A stretch of DNA of 64,000 nt, from positions 62,001 to 126,000 of the forward strand of contig NZ_FNCP01000004.1 in the NCBI RefSeq assembly GCF_900100785.1. The letters are read 5' to 3'. Shown here piece after piece: positions 43,852 to 52,703 of this stretch. Positions within the stretch are counted from its first letter, which is position 1. Every line of letters begins with the position of its first letter. The notes beneath the pieces are model-generated. The model was not told the DNA's origin. It was given only the letters and a program-made list of their open reading frames with translations, and ran no database searches. The translations under genes were made by a program, and so were the position numbers. The stretch is from Desulfosporosinus hippei DSM 8344. GTDB taxonomy: Bacteria; Bacillota; Desulfitobacteriia; Desulfitobacteriales; Desulfitobacteriaceae.

Positions 43852-45276
43852 TTAGGAGACGTTAGGAGGGATGACCATGGAACCCGTATTAAATGCATTG
43901 GCCTCAGCCATGGTGCTTAAGGTACGGCTGTAGGCGCTCCATTCAGGGCTGGAGACAGCTTGACGCTTAACTTGGATATCCTTCATTCTGTTCAGCCATT
44001 GCCGAGACAAGTCGAATCTGCCGTTTTCCGCATAATACAGGACATAAATGACGGCAATCTTAAAGCTGTTCCTGCGGTATCCTTCCGGCAGACGTTCGAT
44101 CCAGGACAGTAGCCTGCCGAAATCATTTTTATCGATAATGTCGTCACTCTGGTGTTCCATCAGTTCAAAGGCTTCTCCGTAAAAGCCGCCGTTGAGAAAA
44201 TGTTCAATGGCTTCCGGCATCCGACCTTGGGCCTGGAACCAGCAGCCTGCTCTTCTGTGCAGGCAGGGTATCTCATGGGGAGCTGTCTCTCTAAGCAGCT
44301 TATGCAGAAAGCTTTTAAACAGGTGGTGGTATTGATAGGTTTGATCCTGCCTGGCTAAAGCGTTCAGGAAGCCGCTTCCCTCACTGATTTCCTCCAAAAG
44401 GCTTGCACTGCTCACCTCTCCCGTGACTGCCTCACACAAAGCTGGGGAGAGGGTATCCAAAAGGCATGTTTTGAGGGCAAAGGCCCGTCGCTCGGGCATC
44501 CAGGTACTGAGAACCTCGTCATGGAGATACTCTTCAATATCCCGGCTGGATTGGGGCAGGGCGGCAAGAGCGTTATCCCCGCCGGCATTTTCCATGGACA
44601 TGGCCACAGCTACCATTGCCGCGGCCCACCCTTCCGTATAGCTCTCCACCTTTTTCAGCTCATCCTCTGGGAGGCTATAGCCCCTGGCCTGGTAAAAGCG
44701 GGAAATTTCTTCTTCCTGAAAACGCAGATCTTGTTCCCCCAACCGCTGAGCCTGCCACTTGATCCGCTGCCTGGCCAGATCCAGTTCCAGCTCTCTCCGG
44801 CTGATCAAAATCAGGTGCATTTTGGCAGGCAGATAGTCCATCAGATAGGATAGGCCTTTCAAAATCGAGGGCTCGCTGATTTCATGGAGATCATCCAAGA
44901 CCAGCAAAAAATCTGTTGGAGCCTCCGCCAAGCGGTCGATGAGGATGTTGAGGTGGATATGGGCCTTGACCATTTCCGAGGAGGCCCACACATATTCAGT
45001 GTCTTTGGCGATGCCGCCGACTATTTTGTCCAGGGCAGCACAGACATAACGCCAAAAGGTCACGGGCTGATTGTCTCCCCCGTCCAGGGACAGCCAGGCC
45101 CAAGGCAGGTCGCATTTACCCAGCCATTCCAGGACGGCGGTGGTTTTTCCGGAACCTGCCGGGGCGGTGACCAGGGTCAGATGGCATTCCAGGACGCGCC
45201 GAAATTTCCTTTGCAGTTGTTCTCGGCTGATAATCCTTTGAATCACAATCGGTGCCTGAAGTTTGGCTTTCAGCAA
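43852..45276 (-). CDS. LuxR/MalT-like ATP-binding regulator, C-terminally truncated
   Basis: About 474 residues where the family has 850-900. The NTPase part is complete: Walker A APAGSGKTTAVLEWL, Walker B FLLVLDDLHEI, and the arm up to SWIERLPEGYRRNSFKIAVIY, where the TPR region starts. TPRs and the LuxR helix-turn-helix are absent; the frame ends at 43852 at the edge of the GC-rich island. The TTG at 45276 is set by AAAGGGGG; the frame is open to 45324. It may once have controlled the surface-protein gene behind it. Without the DNA-binding end it cannot act as a normal activator. Confidence 0.8.
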   Translation of the reverse strand: MLKAKLQAPIVIQRIISREQLQRKFRRVLECHLTLVTAPAGSGKTTAVLEWLGKCDLPWAWLSLDGGDNQPVTFWRYVCAALDKIVGGIAKDTEYVWASSEMVKAHIHLNILIDRLAEAPTDFLLVLDDLHEISEPSILKGLSYLMDYLPAKMHLILISRRELELDLARQRIKWQAQRLGEQDLRFQEEEISRFYQARGYSLPEDELKKVESYTEGWAAAMVAVAMSMENAGGDNALAALPQSSRDIEEYLHDEVLSTWMPERRAFALKTCLLDTLSPALCEAVTGEVSSASLLEEISEGSGFLNALARQDQTYQYHHLFKSFLHKLLRETAPHEIPCLHRRAGCWFQAQGRMPEAIEHFLNGGFYGEAFELMEHQSDDIIDKNDFGRLLSWIERLPEGYRRNSFKIAVIYVLYYAENGRFDLSRQWLNRMKDIQVKRQAVSSPEWSAYSRTLSTMAEANAFNTGSMVIPPNVS

Positions 45277-45336
45277 TGCTCTGCCCCCTTTCCATCCCTG
45301 CCTTTGAGCTTTGTGCTTTATCAATTATCATCTCTG

Positions 45337-45428
45337 ATGTGAAATACTTCCTTTATTATATAGTACCTGTGTCAAATATTGAACGTTAAAAAGCATCTGC
45401 CTTTATTCAGCAGATGCTCTAATAATTT
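45337..45428. repeat. Dispersed repeat (about 91 bp), copy 1
   Basis: Matches 56171-56260 (TTCCTTTATTATA-AGTAC-TGTGTCAAATATTGAA and AAAAAGCATCT-CCTT-ATTCAGCAGATGCT). On the minus strand its end reads IIRASAE and stop, the C-terminus of a YwbE-like protein, so this is the flank plus last codons of a lost gene. A small hairpin (AGCATCTGC/GCAGATGCT) lies inside. Confidence 0.7.
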
Positions 45429-45497
45429 TGCCACTGGGCGCTGGTAGGGATGGAACAAAAAACGCCCACAAAAATCGCAGGCGTTCACAATATAATT

Positions 45498-46673
45498 CTA
45501 TTTCTTTCTCATCTTCTCTGGAGTATACACGCAGAATGGCTCTGAGGCCATATAGTTTCCAGTTGCGCCGTAGGCACGTGCTCTTGATCCACCACAAACT
45601 TTGTTGTACTCACAGATACCACATTTACCTTCGTACTTATCTGGTGAACGCAAGTCTTTTAAAATAGGGCTTTCGCGGTAGATGTCGCGCAGTCTATTTT
45701 CCTTAACGTTGCCAACTACTAAAGGTAAAAATCCACTTGGTGTAACATCACCAGTGTGTGATACGAAGATGAAACCATTTCCATCGTTAACTGCTTTTGG
45801 TGCTCTTGCCAGACCGTCAATGAACTGAGCCATGTCACGTGTCTTAGTACCTTCGAACGTGATTTCCTCACCTATAGTACCGTTTTCCTTAGCACGTTGT
45901 TGGAATACAACACGACGATAGTGCTGACCGGCAGTTGTTTTTATATCATAAGGCGCATTTTTACTTAACTCGTAAAGCCACTTGAATACTTCTTCGTGCT
46001 CAGCAGCTGTTATGCAATCATCCATTGAAGCACGTCCAGTTGGAATCATCATTAAAATGTACCAAACCGACGTCTTCAACTCTTTCATCAATTCCGCCAT
46101 TTGCTCAAGTTGGTGTAAGTTTGCTTTGTTAATGCAAGTATTGATTTGGTGAGAAATACCAATTTCGTTTAAATATTTAAGTTTCTCGATTGTTAAATCA
46201 AACGTTCCCTCGATTCCACGAAAAGCATCGTGGGTCTTAGCATCTCCACCGTCAATTGAGAAACTCCAACGAGAAATCCCAACATCTTTCGCCATGTCCA
46301 TGCGCTCTTTTGTTACTTCAACTGTAGCACTTGGGCTCATCGAAACACGCATTCCTTTTTTAATAGCGTAGTCTGCTAATTCAAAAAGGTCTTTTCGAAG
46401 CATGCAGTCCCCACCAGTGAAAACTAGCATCGGGTTGTCCATTTCGTAGATTTCATCGATTAGCGCGATACCTTGCTCGTGGGATAACTCCTCTGGGTGC
46501 GGATCAGGTTGCGCATCTGCACGACAGTGTTGGCACTTAAGCCCACATGCACGAGTAGTTTCCCAGATTACGATGAACGGGTTCTTATTGTAGTCAACGT
46601 TCATTCCTGGGTGCCCACCTGGATGACCACCTTTACCCTGCGGATGTTCTCCCATTTTCATTTTATTTTCCAT
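45498..46673 (-). CDS. Radical SAM/SPASM protein (TIGR04053-like)
   Basis: 391 residues. A His/Gly-rich leader (HPQGKGGHPGGHPG) precedes the radical SAM core with TTRACGLKCQHCRADA (CxxxCxxC) and TGGDCMLRKDL. The SPASM domain has CGICEYNKVCGGSRARAYGA and a final Cys (EPFCVY). It resembles the TIGR04053 branch, near AhbD/NirJ haem-modifying enzymes. The leader could bind metal. No haem or peptide partner gene is adjacent, so the substrate is open. Confidence 0.85.
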   Translation of the reverse strand: MENKMKMGEHPQGKGGHPGGHPGMNVDYNKNPFIVIWETTRACGLKCQHCRADAQPDPHPEELSHEQGIALIDEIYEMDNPMLVFTGGDCMLRKDLFELADYAIKKGMRVSMSPSATVEVTKERMDMAKDVGISRWSFSIDGGDAKTHDAFRGIEGTFDLTIEKLKYLNEIGISHQINTCINKANLHQLEQMAELMKELKTSVWYILMMIPTGRASMDDCITAAEHEEVFKWLYELSKNAPYDIKTTAGQHYRRVVFQQRAKENGTIGEEITFEGTKTRDMAQFIDGLARAPKAVNDGNGFIFVSHTGDVTPSGFLPLVVGNVKENRLRDIYRESPILKDLRSPDKYEGKCGICEYNKVCGGSRARAYGATGNYMASEPFCVYTPEKMRKK

Positions 46674-46888
46674 CTCAAATCACTCAATCCATTTTAGTTT
46701 TCTAAATATAGATTTTACACAGAAATCTGACGAAAGTCCATTGACGGACTTGCCGCAGTTACTCCTTGAGTCCGATACGAAAATTACGATAAAAACTGCT
46801 ATGTGGGAAATGCTAGCCTCCTCATACCAGAACAGTATTAAGAATTTGTGGAAGCTACCTTGTTACGCTATTAATGACTACCTAGAAG
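46674..46888. other. Intergenic
   Basis: No clear gene. A short plus-strand frame (TKITIKTAMWEMLASSYQNS) may be a scrap of a transposase or unknown gene. Confidence 0.3.
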
Positions 46889-47080
46889 TTACTCTAATAT
46901 AAACAATTCTTCTACTGTCGTATCCAATAACCTGGCCATTTTCATAGCCAATTCCAGCGTAGGATTGTATTTATCGTTTTCTATGGCAACTATTGTTTGC
47001 CTTGAAACATTTAATAGCACAGCTATGTCTTCTTGTCGCAAACCTTTGTTTTTCCTTAATTGTTTGATTTTATTCTTCAT
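46889..47080 (-). CDS. XRE/Cro-type helix-turn-helix regulator
   Basis: 63 residues, one compact HTH: IKQLRKNKGLRQEDIAVLLN, then VSRQTIVAIENDKYNPTLELA. It lies 3 bases after the membrane protein gene on the same strand, the usual pairing of short XRE regulators with small membrane proteins. It likely represses its own operon through the palindrome at 47458-47475. Confidence 0.9.
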   Translation of the reverse strand: MKNKIKQLRKNKGLRQEDIAVLLNVSRQTIVAIENDKYNPTLELAMKMARLLDTTVEELFILE

Positions 47081-47083
47081 TTT

Positions 47084-47443
47084 TTAAATTCCAGAAACGA
47101 TTAACCAAGCGCCAATCGAAACAATAATCGTACTAATAATTGCACCTACTATGATAATTTTCAAAAGTGGATTATCGTCTTTATACTCATCATCGTCTTT
47201 TACAATTCTTTTTTGCAGCACGAGTTGTGAGAAAATTTGAACCAAACTTGTAGTAACTAATAAAAAACTTGGTGCTGAATTGATAGATGTGTATTGTGTA
47301 TACGCTTTAAAAGATTCATAGAAAGACCACGCTGCTAAAGCCAATAAAACATAAATCAAAGCATTTCGTTGTGCGCTAAGTGCAATATTTTTTTCCATTT
47401 CATCCATTTTGTGAAAGCCTACTTTTGAGAAAAATGATTTCAT
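47084..47443 (-). CDS. Small membrane protein paired with XRE regulator
   Basis: 119 residues with three membrane helices (LIYVLLALAAWSFYESF; SFLLVTTSLVQIFSQLVL; IIIVGAIISTIIVSIGAWLIV). AGGAGG precedes the start. Such proteins often serve with the XRE repressor in a stress or antimicrobial response; the function is unknown. Confidence 0.8.
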   Translation of the reverse strand: MKSFFSKVGFHKMDEMEKNIALSAQRNALIYVLLALAAWSFYESFKAYTQYTSINSAPSFLLVTTSLVQIFSQLVLQKRIVKDDDEYKDDNPLLKIIIVGAIISTIIVSIGAWLIVSGI

Positions 47444-47457
47444 AGTGCACCTCCTAA

Positions 47458-47475
47458 TGTAAAGAGTTCTTTACA
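47458..47475 (-). promoter_or_regulatory. Operator palindrome of the XRE operon
   Basis: Perfect inverted repeat TGTAAAG-AGTT-CTTTACA between a TTGACA-16-TACACT promoter (minus strand, about 47480-47510) and the ribosome binding site. A related TGTAAA..TTTTACA pair flanks the promoter upstream (47493-47518). Confidence 0.75.
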
Positions 47476-47552
47476 TTTAGTGTATCATGAAAGTGTAAAT
47501 TGTCAAGAACCTTTTACATTAGTAATCTTTAGTTCGCAAATCAGTTAAAGAT

Positions 47553-47591
47553 AAAGCAAAAACTCAGTTTACACGAGTTTTTGCTTTTTTT
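47553..47591. terminator. Terminator hairpin
   Basis: AAAGCAAAAACTC/GAGTTTTTGCTTT with a 9-base loop and a T tract. Confidence 0.85.
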
Positions 47592-47642
47592 ATATCCACC
47601 GAGTTATTTGACGCTTATGGGTTGAACTACAATGATAGGTAC

Positions 47643-48251
47643 CTAAACTAATTTTATCTGCTTTGTTTCAAGTAAGTCTTCAATTGCGTTGGTTACAGCT
47701 AGGCCACCACAACGAAGTAAAAAGGTATAACCTTCATCATCTAGTTTTAATTGTTCACTCAGAGTTTTTAGTGTACCACCAGTAATCGTAAATCTCGCAA
47801 TTTCTCGTATGATATAACCGGCAAGTAATCTTTTACGGCATTGAGGCGTATGCTCCCAAAGATTATCTATATCTTCTTTTATCTCATCGGTTTTACAGTC
47901 TACCTCTTTTTTATTTTCAGCTCCAGTCATCGATATAAACTCTTTTAATTCTTTAGCGAATTTCTCCAAGACTAGTTTTCGTCCTTCTTCATTCTCCCAC
48001 TTTAATCTGCCTTTTCCACTGGCTAGTTTAAGAGCTTTTTCCAGATTATCCAGGGAAACCAATATATTATGACGAACTTGCAAAGAAGCTAGTGCTAAAC
48101 AAGCTAATTCATCTTCCATGTAGTTTTTAAAAATAGACACGGTTTCACATAGAGCTTCCTCTCTGGATAGTCCTTTACTGAGGAACTCTCTGAACTGGTC
48201 TTTAATATTTGAAGCGATTTCGTTATCGAAAATGCCATATCCCCAAATCAT
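47643..48251 (-). CDS. Unknown protein with DUF4259-like start
   Basis: 202 residues. MIWGYGIFDNEIASNIKDQF resembles the N-terminus of DUF4259 (WGxGxFDND). The rest is helical with LQVRHNILVSLDNLEKALKL and HTPQCRKRLLAGYIIREIARF. No signal or membrane helix. AAGGAGGT precedes the ATG. Such proteins are often immunity or stress proteins; no function is claimed. Confidence 0.6.
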   Translation of the reverse strand: MIWGYGIFDNEIASNIKDQFREFLSKGLSREEALCETVSIFKNYMEDELACLALASLQVRHNILVSLDNLEKALKLASGKGRLKWENEEGRKLVLEKFAKELKEFISMTGAENKKEVDCKTDEIKEDIDNLWEHTPQCRKRLLAGYIIREIARFTITGGTLKTLSEQLKLDDEGYTFLLRCGGLAVTNAIEDLLETKQIKLV

Positions 48252-48326
48252 AACTTACCTCCTTGTAAGAACAATATCTATATTATGCTTAAATTCTCTA
48301 TAAAATACCAATCAAGATATGAGTAT

Positions 48327-48584
48327 TTATTTCTTGAAAAGATAATGCAACATCATACTAGCGGTTGCTAACTTAAATTTTTTCTCATAGTCAATCGAAG
48401 TAGTATCTTTCATGAATTTTTCAATATCTTGTTTTTCTAGTCCAGCATAAAGCGATAAAGCTTCCATTTCAAGTCCGAAAATTTGTATAAGTAAATCAAT
48501 AACACTCTTAATTCGCTCATCCTCGTTAAAAGTTTTTATTCCCTCGGTCAAGAAAATAGTTAAAATGGTTTTTGCCGAAACCAT
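48327..48584 (-). CDS. Small helical protein, possibly 5'-truncated
   Basis: 85 residues. Its end (LEKQDIEKFMKDTTSIDYEK, then KFKLATASMMLHYLFK) matches the 3' end of the gene at 55555-55998 (IKEQDVLDFINDTNTVPIEM), a helix-turn-helix-like tail. The paralogue is longer at the N-terminus, and no ribosome binding site precedes the ATG here, so this may be a shortened copy. Function is unknown. Confidence 0.5.
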   Translation of the reverse strand: MVSAKTILTIFLTEGIKTFNEDERIKSVIDLLIQIFGLEMEALSLYAGLEKQDIEKFMKDTTSIDYEKKFKLATASMMLHYLFKK

Positions 48585-48717
48585 GGAAGCATGACGAACT
48601 TTTTATGTCTATGACAGCGGGACATGTTCAATAAGGATTGAACTATATAATTACCATATATAATTAATTTGTGCTTCTTTGGGTAGAATTAATATAAACT
48701 CAAGGAGGTAATTTTAA

Positions 48718-49017
48718 ATGAAGATTATTAAAAATGACTTGAAAGAAATTAGGGAAAAACTCATTTGTGAGCATTTGTTAAACCTTAATGAGAATAACGA
48801 TACATTTGCAGTTGAATTGGATAATCTTGATGTAAGGATTTATTCAACGTCTGAAAATGACGACGCAATTATTTATTTGAAAAAGGAGTTTTTTCACAGA
48901 AGTACGTGTGAATCTGTCGAGCTTTATAGTCCTCTGATTATTTCTTACGACCTTAATGAAAGGTATCGACTAATATTCAATGCGGATGATACATTTACTA
49001 TCAAGACATTGGATTAA
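48718..49017 (+). CDS. Unknown protein
   Basis: 99 residues, acidic, with predicted beta strands in the second half (DVRIYSTSENDDAIIYLKKE; RLIFNADDTFTIKTLD). AAGGAGG precedes the ATG, a strong sign of translation. No family is recognised. It is followed at once by a GNAT remnant. Confidence 0.6.
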   Translation: MKIIKNDLKEIREKLICEHLLNLNENNDTFAVELDNLDVRIYSTSENDDAIIYLKKEFFHRSTCESVELYSPLIISYDLNERYRLIFNADDTFTIKTLD

Positions 49018-49043
49018 TAGTTATATTAATCTTATTTCCAACA

Positions 49044-49454
49044 TTTACTGATGATCAAATTCATGATTGGATACTAACTCAATTATCCTACTACAAGCAA
49101 GACAACGCTGGCTATTTTGCTGCTATTGAGAAAACAACCGGGGCATTTGTGGGCCAGATGGGTCTCCATCGCTGTGAATTCAATCAGCAAAGTATTTTTG
49201 AAGTTTGTTACATGCTCAAGCACCGGTACTGGCACTTTGGCTATGCTTTAGAGGGTGTCCGGGCACTGACAAATTATGCTTTTAGGGAAATAAGTTTGCC
49301 TGAGGTCTATGCCCAGATCAAAACAAATAACGCCCCTTCCATAGCTGTTGCTGAATCCGCAGGCTTTGAAAAAAAGACAACCTTTATTAAGCATTATAAC
49401 GGAAAAAACATGGAGCATTTCCTCTACGCAAAAACAAAAGAGTGTCTGCCTTAA
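49044..49454 (+). pseudogene. GNAT acetyltransferase (RimJ/RimL-like), 5'-truncated
   Basis: From 49044 the frame reads FTDDQIHDWILTQLSYYKQD, then NAGYFAAIEKTTGAFVGQMG, HRYWHFGYALEGVRAL and TNNAPSIAVAESAGFEKK, which is the GNAT core with acetyl-CoA loop and last strand. The first about 40 residues and any normal start are missing; the first ATG is at 49149. The preceding gene ends 27 bases upstream, marking the junction. Confidence 0.75.
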
Positions 49455-49512
49455 TACTCAGTTCCTTGAATAGAGATATAAACACTGCTTTACATCTGTA
49501 ATGGCTGGATCA

Positions 49513-49914
49513 TCATAAAATATTAGCCGCATTTTTTATGACAGTTACTAATTCATCCCTTTTCGTGCCGCTAACGCAAACATCATAAAAACCCATGTCC
49601 TTAAGAATTTTAACATCATTCGGCGGAATGACTCCACCAATGACAAAGGCCATAGTTTTAGCAAGGCCTTTTTGTCTGGCTAATTCCAAAAGGTGTTTGC
49701 CTGTACGCAAATGAGCTCCCGATAGTGAGCTGACGCCAATAATTTGTACATCTTCTTCCATGGCTGCTTTGAGGGCATTTTCTGCAGTGGTGTTGCCCAT
49801 ATAGACTACTTCCATACCTTCTTCTTTTAAAATCGTACTCACGACGATGATTCCGCGATTATGCGTCTCGGGTCCGAGACAACACATTAAAACTTTAATT
49901 CTTTTAGCTTCCAA
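49513..49914 (-). CDS. Acyl-CoA mutase small (B12-binding) subunit
   Basis: About 133 residues, typical of HcmB/IcmB-type subunits. The flavodoxin-like fold shows IKVLMCCLGPETHNRGIIVV, VVYMGN, VSSLSG and FVIGGVIPP. The canonical cobalamin motif is DxHxxG; here it reads ExHxxG (PETHNRG), with the ligating His kept. AAGGGGTGG places a TTG start at 49914, 19 bases after the large-subunit stop; the frame is open to 50019. It forms the mutase with the large subunit. Confidence 0.85.
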   Translation of the reverse strand: MEAKRIKVLMCCLGPETHNRGIIVVSTILKEEGMEVVYMGNTTAENALKAAMEEDVQIIGVSSLSGAHLRTGKHLLELARQKGLAKTMAFVIGGVIPPNDVKILKDMGFYDVCVSGTKRDELVTVIKNAANIL

Positions 49915-49933
49915 TGTTGTCCACCCCTTTCCT

Positions 49934-51694
49934 TTAAAATACACCCGGCCGTTTCCAAAGGCCAAAAACTTCTTTAAAAATCTTCCATTGTTCACCCACC
50001 GTACAACCTGCTCGAGCACAATTCACTGTATATTCCATGACGTTCTTACCCTCTCTGCAAGCTATTCTTAATTCATTAAGGGCTTCTTCAGCCTCGACAC
50101 CATTTCTATTCTTTCTGTGATCCTCAAGGCGTTGTAATTGTCTGGCCTCACATTCCTCAGGATAATGGAAGGCTTCAAAATCTTTTCCTTCACCACTTTT
50201 TTGGTAATTATGACCGACAATTTTAATTTCACCTTTTTCAATTCTCATTTGTTCTTTGTACATATAATTGTATATTTTCCGGCTGAGATAGCCGTTAGCA
50301 ATAGCTTCCACATAGCCCCCTTGGTTCTCAATCTCGGTGATTTCTGCTAAGATTTTCTCTTCCATCTGATTGGTCAAAGCCTCTATGTAATAAGAACCTC
50401 CCAAGGGATCAACAACAGCGGTAACTCCTGTTTCATGTTCAAGAATTTGTTGGGTCCGTAAAGAAAGCAGGGATGCTTCCTCAGAAGGAACCGAAATTGC
50501 CTCGTCATAGGAATCGACATGCAAAGACTGGACCCCGCCCAGAACAGCAGCCAGCGCCTCAAAAGCCGAGCGAATAGCATTGTTATAGGGTTCTTCCCTT
50601 ACTAAGCTTATACCGGAAGTCTGGAGATGACATCTCATCCAGGTTGACCGATCCTTCTTAGCCTGATACTTATGCTTAAGGATTCTGTACCAAAGTCTCC
50701 TCATGGCCCGCAGTCTGGAGACCTCCTCGAAGATATCCATCCCTCCGGACCAGAAAAAGGCTAATCTCTCAGCTACCCAATCCACTTCGTAACCGCGACG
50801 AATCATTTCATCCAAGATTGCCATCCCGTGAGTTGCTGCTACAGCCATCTCTGTGACACCGGATGTCCCAAATTCCCGGAAATTATAACCATTAAGGGTA
50901 ATGAAATTCCATTTTGGCACATTCTTGCGGATGAATTCAATATTGTCACACTCAATCCGGAAACAATCTTTAGGCGGAATATATTCAGAAGAATTACGAA
51001 CCAGTTCTTCAAGGGTCATATCATTTTGGGAACTGCCTTTAAGTTGATCCCAAGGTACCCCTCTTTTTTCGGCCATGACCAAATACATGGGAAAGAGACA
51101 GGCAGTATTGGAAGGGTAGTGGGTAACGATGGAGGAAGTTTCTTTCGCAAGATCAATCCCTTCATAAAGCAATTCCCAGTCAGGAACATGGTTGACACTG
51201 ACTCCACAGGACCCGACAGAACCTTGGGCCATTGGGTCGTCACAATCATACATCTGAATCGTTGGCATATCAAAAAGGAGATTAATTCCTGTAGCTCCGT
51301 GATTCAGCAAATACTTTATGCGCAGGTTCGTGTCCTCCGGACCGCCAAAACCCACCAATTGACGTTGGGTAAAGGTACGGCCGCGATACATATTACTATG
51401 AATTCCCCGAGTAAAGGGAGCTTCGCCTGGATTTCCCAGTTGATCACAGTAATCCGTATCGGCAATATTCAATGGAGTATAGATCATTTCCCGGGGAATT
51501 TCAGAACCTAGAACTGTTAAGGGAATATTTTCCCAATTGGCGAGATCCTGGGGTTTAACCCTTTCTTTTTTCCATTGCTCAAGACCTTCTTGAACTTTGG
51601 CCAGATAAGTTGGGTCATAGACTTGACAATTTTCAGTTTTCTTCAGAGTCTCTTTAAGTATTTCTAAGGTTGTTTTCTGTTGCTCACTTTGCAT
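49934..51694 (-). CDS. Adenosylcobalamin-dependent acyl-CoA mutase, large subunit
   Basis: 586 residues, the length of HcmA-type large subunits without a B12 domain. The TIM barrel is well kept (FTRGIHSNMYRGRTFTQRQL; GATGINLLFDMPT; GVQSLHVDSYDEAISVPSEE; VVDPLGGSYYIEALT). At the residue that sets substrate choice (Tyr in RQYAGF of methylmalonyl-, Phe of isobutyryl-, Ile of 2-hydroxyisobutyryl-CoA mutase) it has Leu (RQLVGF). The second specificity site seems to be Arg (LVRNSS), as in methylmalonyl-CoA mutase. This mix is not one I know, so the substrate is open. Operon: SDR, MeaB, large, small. Confidence 0.9.
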   Translation of the reverse strand: MQSEQQKTTLEILKETLKKTENCQVYDPTYLAKVQEGLEQWKKERVKPQDLANWENIPLTVLGSEIPREMIYTPLNIADTDYCDQLGNPGEAPFTRGIHSNMYRGRTFTQRQLVGFGGPEDTNLRIKYLLNHGATGINLLFDMPTIQMYDCDDPMAQGSVGSCGVSVNHVPDWELLYEGIDLAKETSSIVTHYPSNTACLFPMYLVMAEKRGVPWDQLKGSSQNDMTLEELVRNSSEYIPPKDCFRIECDNIEFIRKNVPKWNFITLNGYNFREFGTSGVTEMAVAATHGMAILDEMIRRGYEVDWVAERLAFFWSGGMDIFEEVSRLRAMRRLWYRILKHKYQAKKDRSTWMRCHLQTSGISLVREEPYNNAIRSAFEALAAVLGGVQSLHVDSYDEAISVPSEEASLLSLRTQQILEHETGVTAVVDPLGGSYYIEALTNQMEEKILAEITEIENQGGYVEAIANGYLSRKIYNYMYKEQMRIEKGEIKIVGHNYQKSGEGKDFEAFHYPEECEARQLQRLEDHRKNRNGVEAEEALNELRIACREGKNVMEYTVNCARAGCTVGEQWKIFKEVFGLWKRPGVF

Positions 51695-51696
51695 AA

Positions 51697-52656
51697 TTAG
51701 TCACCTTCCTCATGTCTCTTGGTAAAAAACAATTGCAGAATTTCATCCGCGGCCTGATAAGGATTTAAACCCTCCTCTTGAACCCTTACTAAAATATTTT
51801 TAACTTCCTCAACTTCTAAAAAACTTTCACGCAAGTAGTTCTTCAATCTTTCTTCTACAGCACCATAGCAGGCATGTTCACGCTGCAGATGGGTCTGTTG
51901 TTCTTTTAATCCCCCTTGACCTAAAAATGTTCTATGCCTTTGAATGGCTGCATCGAGGTCTGAGATCCCTCGGTCATTGAGGGCTTCCGTCAAGATAATT
52001 TCCGGAGTCCAGTCACTGTCTTTCCTCAAATAGAGCATCATTTGCAGGTCATCGACAACCTCCCGAGCACCAGGAAGATCAGCTTTATTGACGACTAACA
52101 CATCGGCAATTTCTAAGATCCCGGCTTTTAAGGCCTGCATCTGATCCCCCAATCCCGGTACAGAAACAACAATCTTTGTGTCAGCATAACGAATGATATC
52201 CGCTTCCATTTGACCTACTCCTACGGTTTCGACGATGATAACCTCTTGCCCAAAGGCATCCATCAGCTTAATAATTTCACTTAACCTAGGAGCCAAACCG
52301 CCCAGCGCTCCACGGGTGGCTAAACTCCGCAAGTAGACACCGTCATCTTGATAAGCCCACTCCATTCGCACCCGGTCACCCAGAAAAGCTCCCCCGCTAA
52401 AAATACTGCTAGGGTCTACACAGAGCACACCGACACTATAAGCTTTACTTCTGAAATTACGGATTAACTTATCAACTAAGGTGCTTTTTCCAGCGCCGGG
52501 AGGACCGGTAACCCCGAGAACATACGCTTTACCTGTCAGGGGATAGATTGCCTTCATAATATCCAGGGATTTAGGGCTATCGTTCTCGATCATCGTGATT
52601 AGCTTACTAAGAGCTATGCGGTCTTTTTGGACTAAGCCTTCAATAAGTTTCTCCAT
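51697..52656 (-). CDS. meaB: MeaB/ArgK-type P-loop GTPase, mutase chaperone
   Basis: About 319 residues. Walker A GPPGAGKSTLVDKL (about residues 50-63), DPSSIFSGGAFLGDRVRM, VETVGVGQMEADI (switch region) and VVNKADLPGA (NKxD) define the family. It loads and protects the B12 cofactor of acyl-CoA mutases. The ATG at 52656 (MEKLIEGL) follows GGGAGA; the frame is open to 52671. Its stop is 2 bases from the mutase start, so the two are coupled. Confidence 0.95.
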   Translation of the reverse strand: MEKLIEGLVQKDRIALSKLITMIENDSPKSLDIMKAIYPLTGKAYVLGVTGPPGAGKSTLVDKLIRNFRSKAYSVGVLCVDPSSIFSGGAFLGDRVRMEWAYQDDGVYLRSLATRGALGGLAPRLSEIIKLMDAFGQEVIIVETVGVGQMEADIIRYADTKIVVSVPGLGDQMQALKAGILEIADVLVVNKADLPGAREVVDDLQMMLYLRKDSDWTPEIILTEALNDRGISDLDAAIQRHRTFLGQGGLKEQQTHLQREHACYGAVEERLKNYLRESFLEVEEVKNILVRVQEEGLNPYQAADEILQLFFTKRHEEGD

Positions 52657-52703
52657 CTCTGCATCTCCCATAGCAACTTTGTAAATAGGCTTTTGAATGA
52701 GCT

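Noticed and set aside
44884-45342. Forward ORF antisense to the LuxR/MalT-like gene
   Set aside because: The minus frame has clear Walker motifs; the forward frame has no recognisable domain.
50828-51511. Forward ORF of 227 codons antisense to the mutase gene
   Set aside because: The mutase frame is highly conserved; the forward frame is its shadow.
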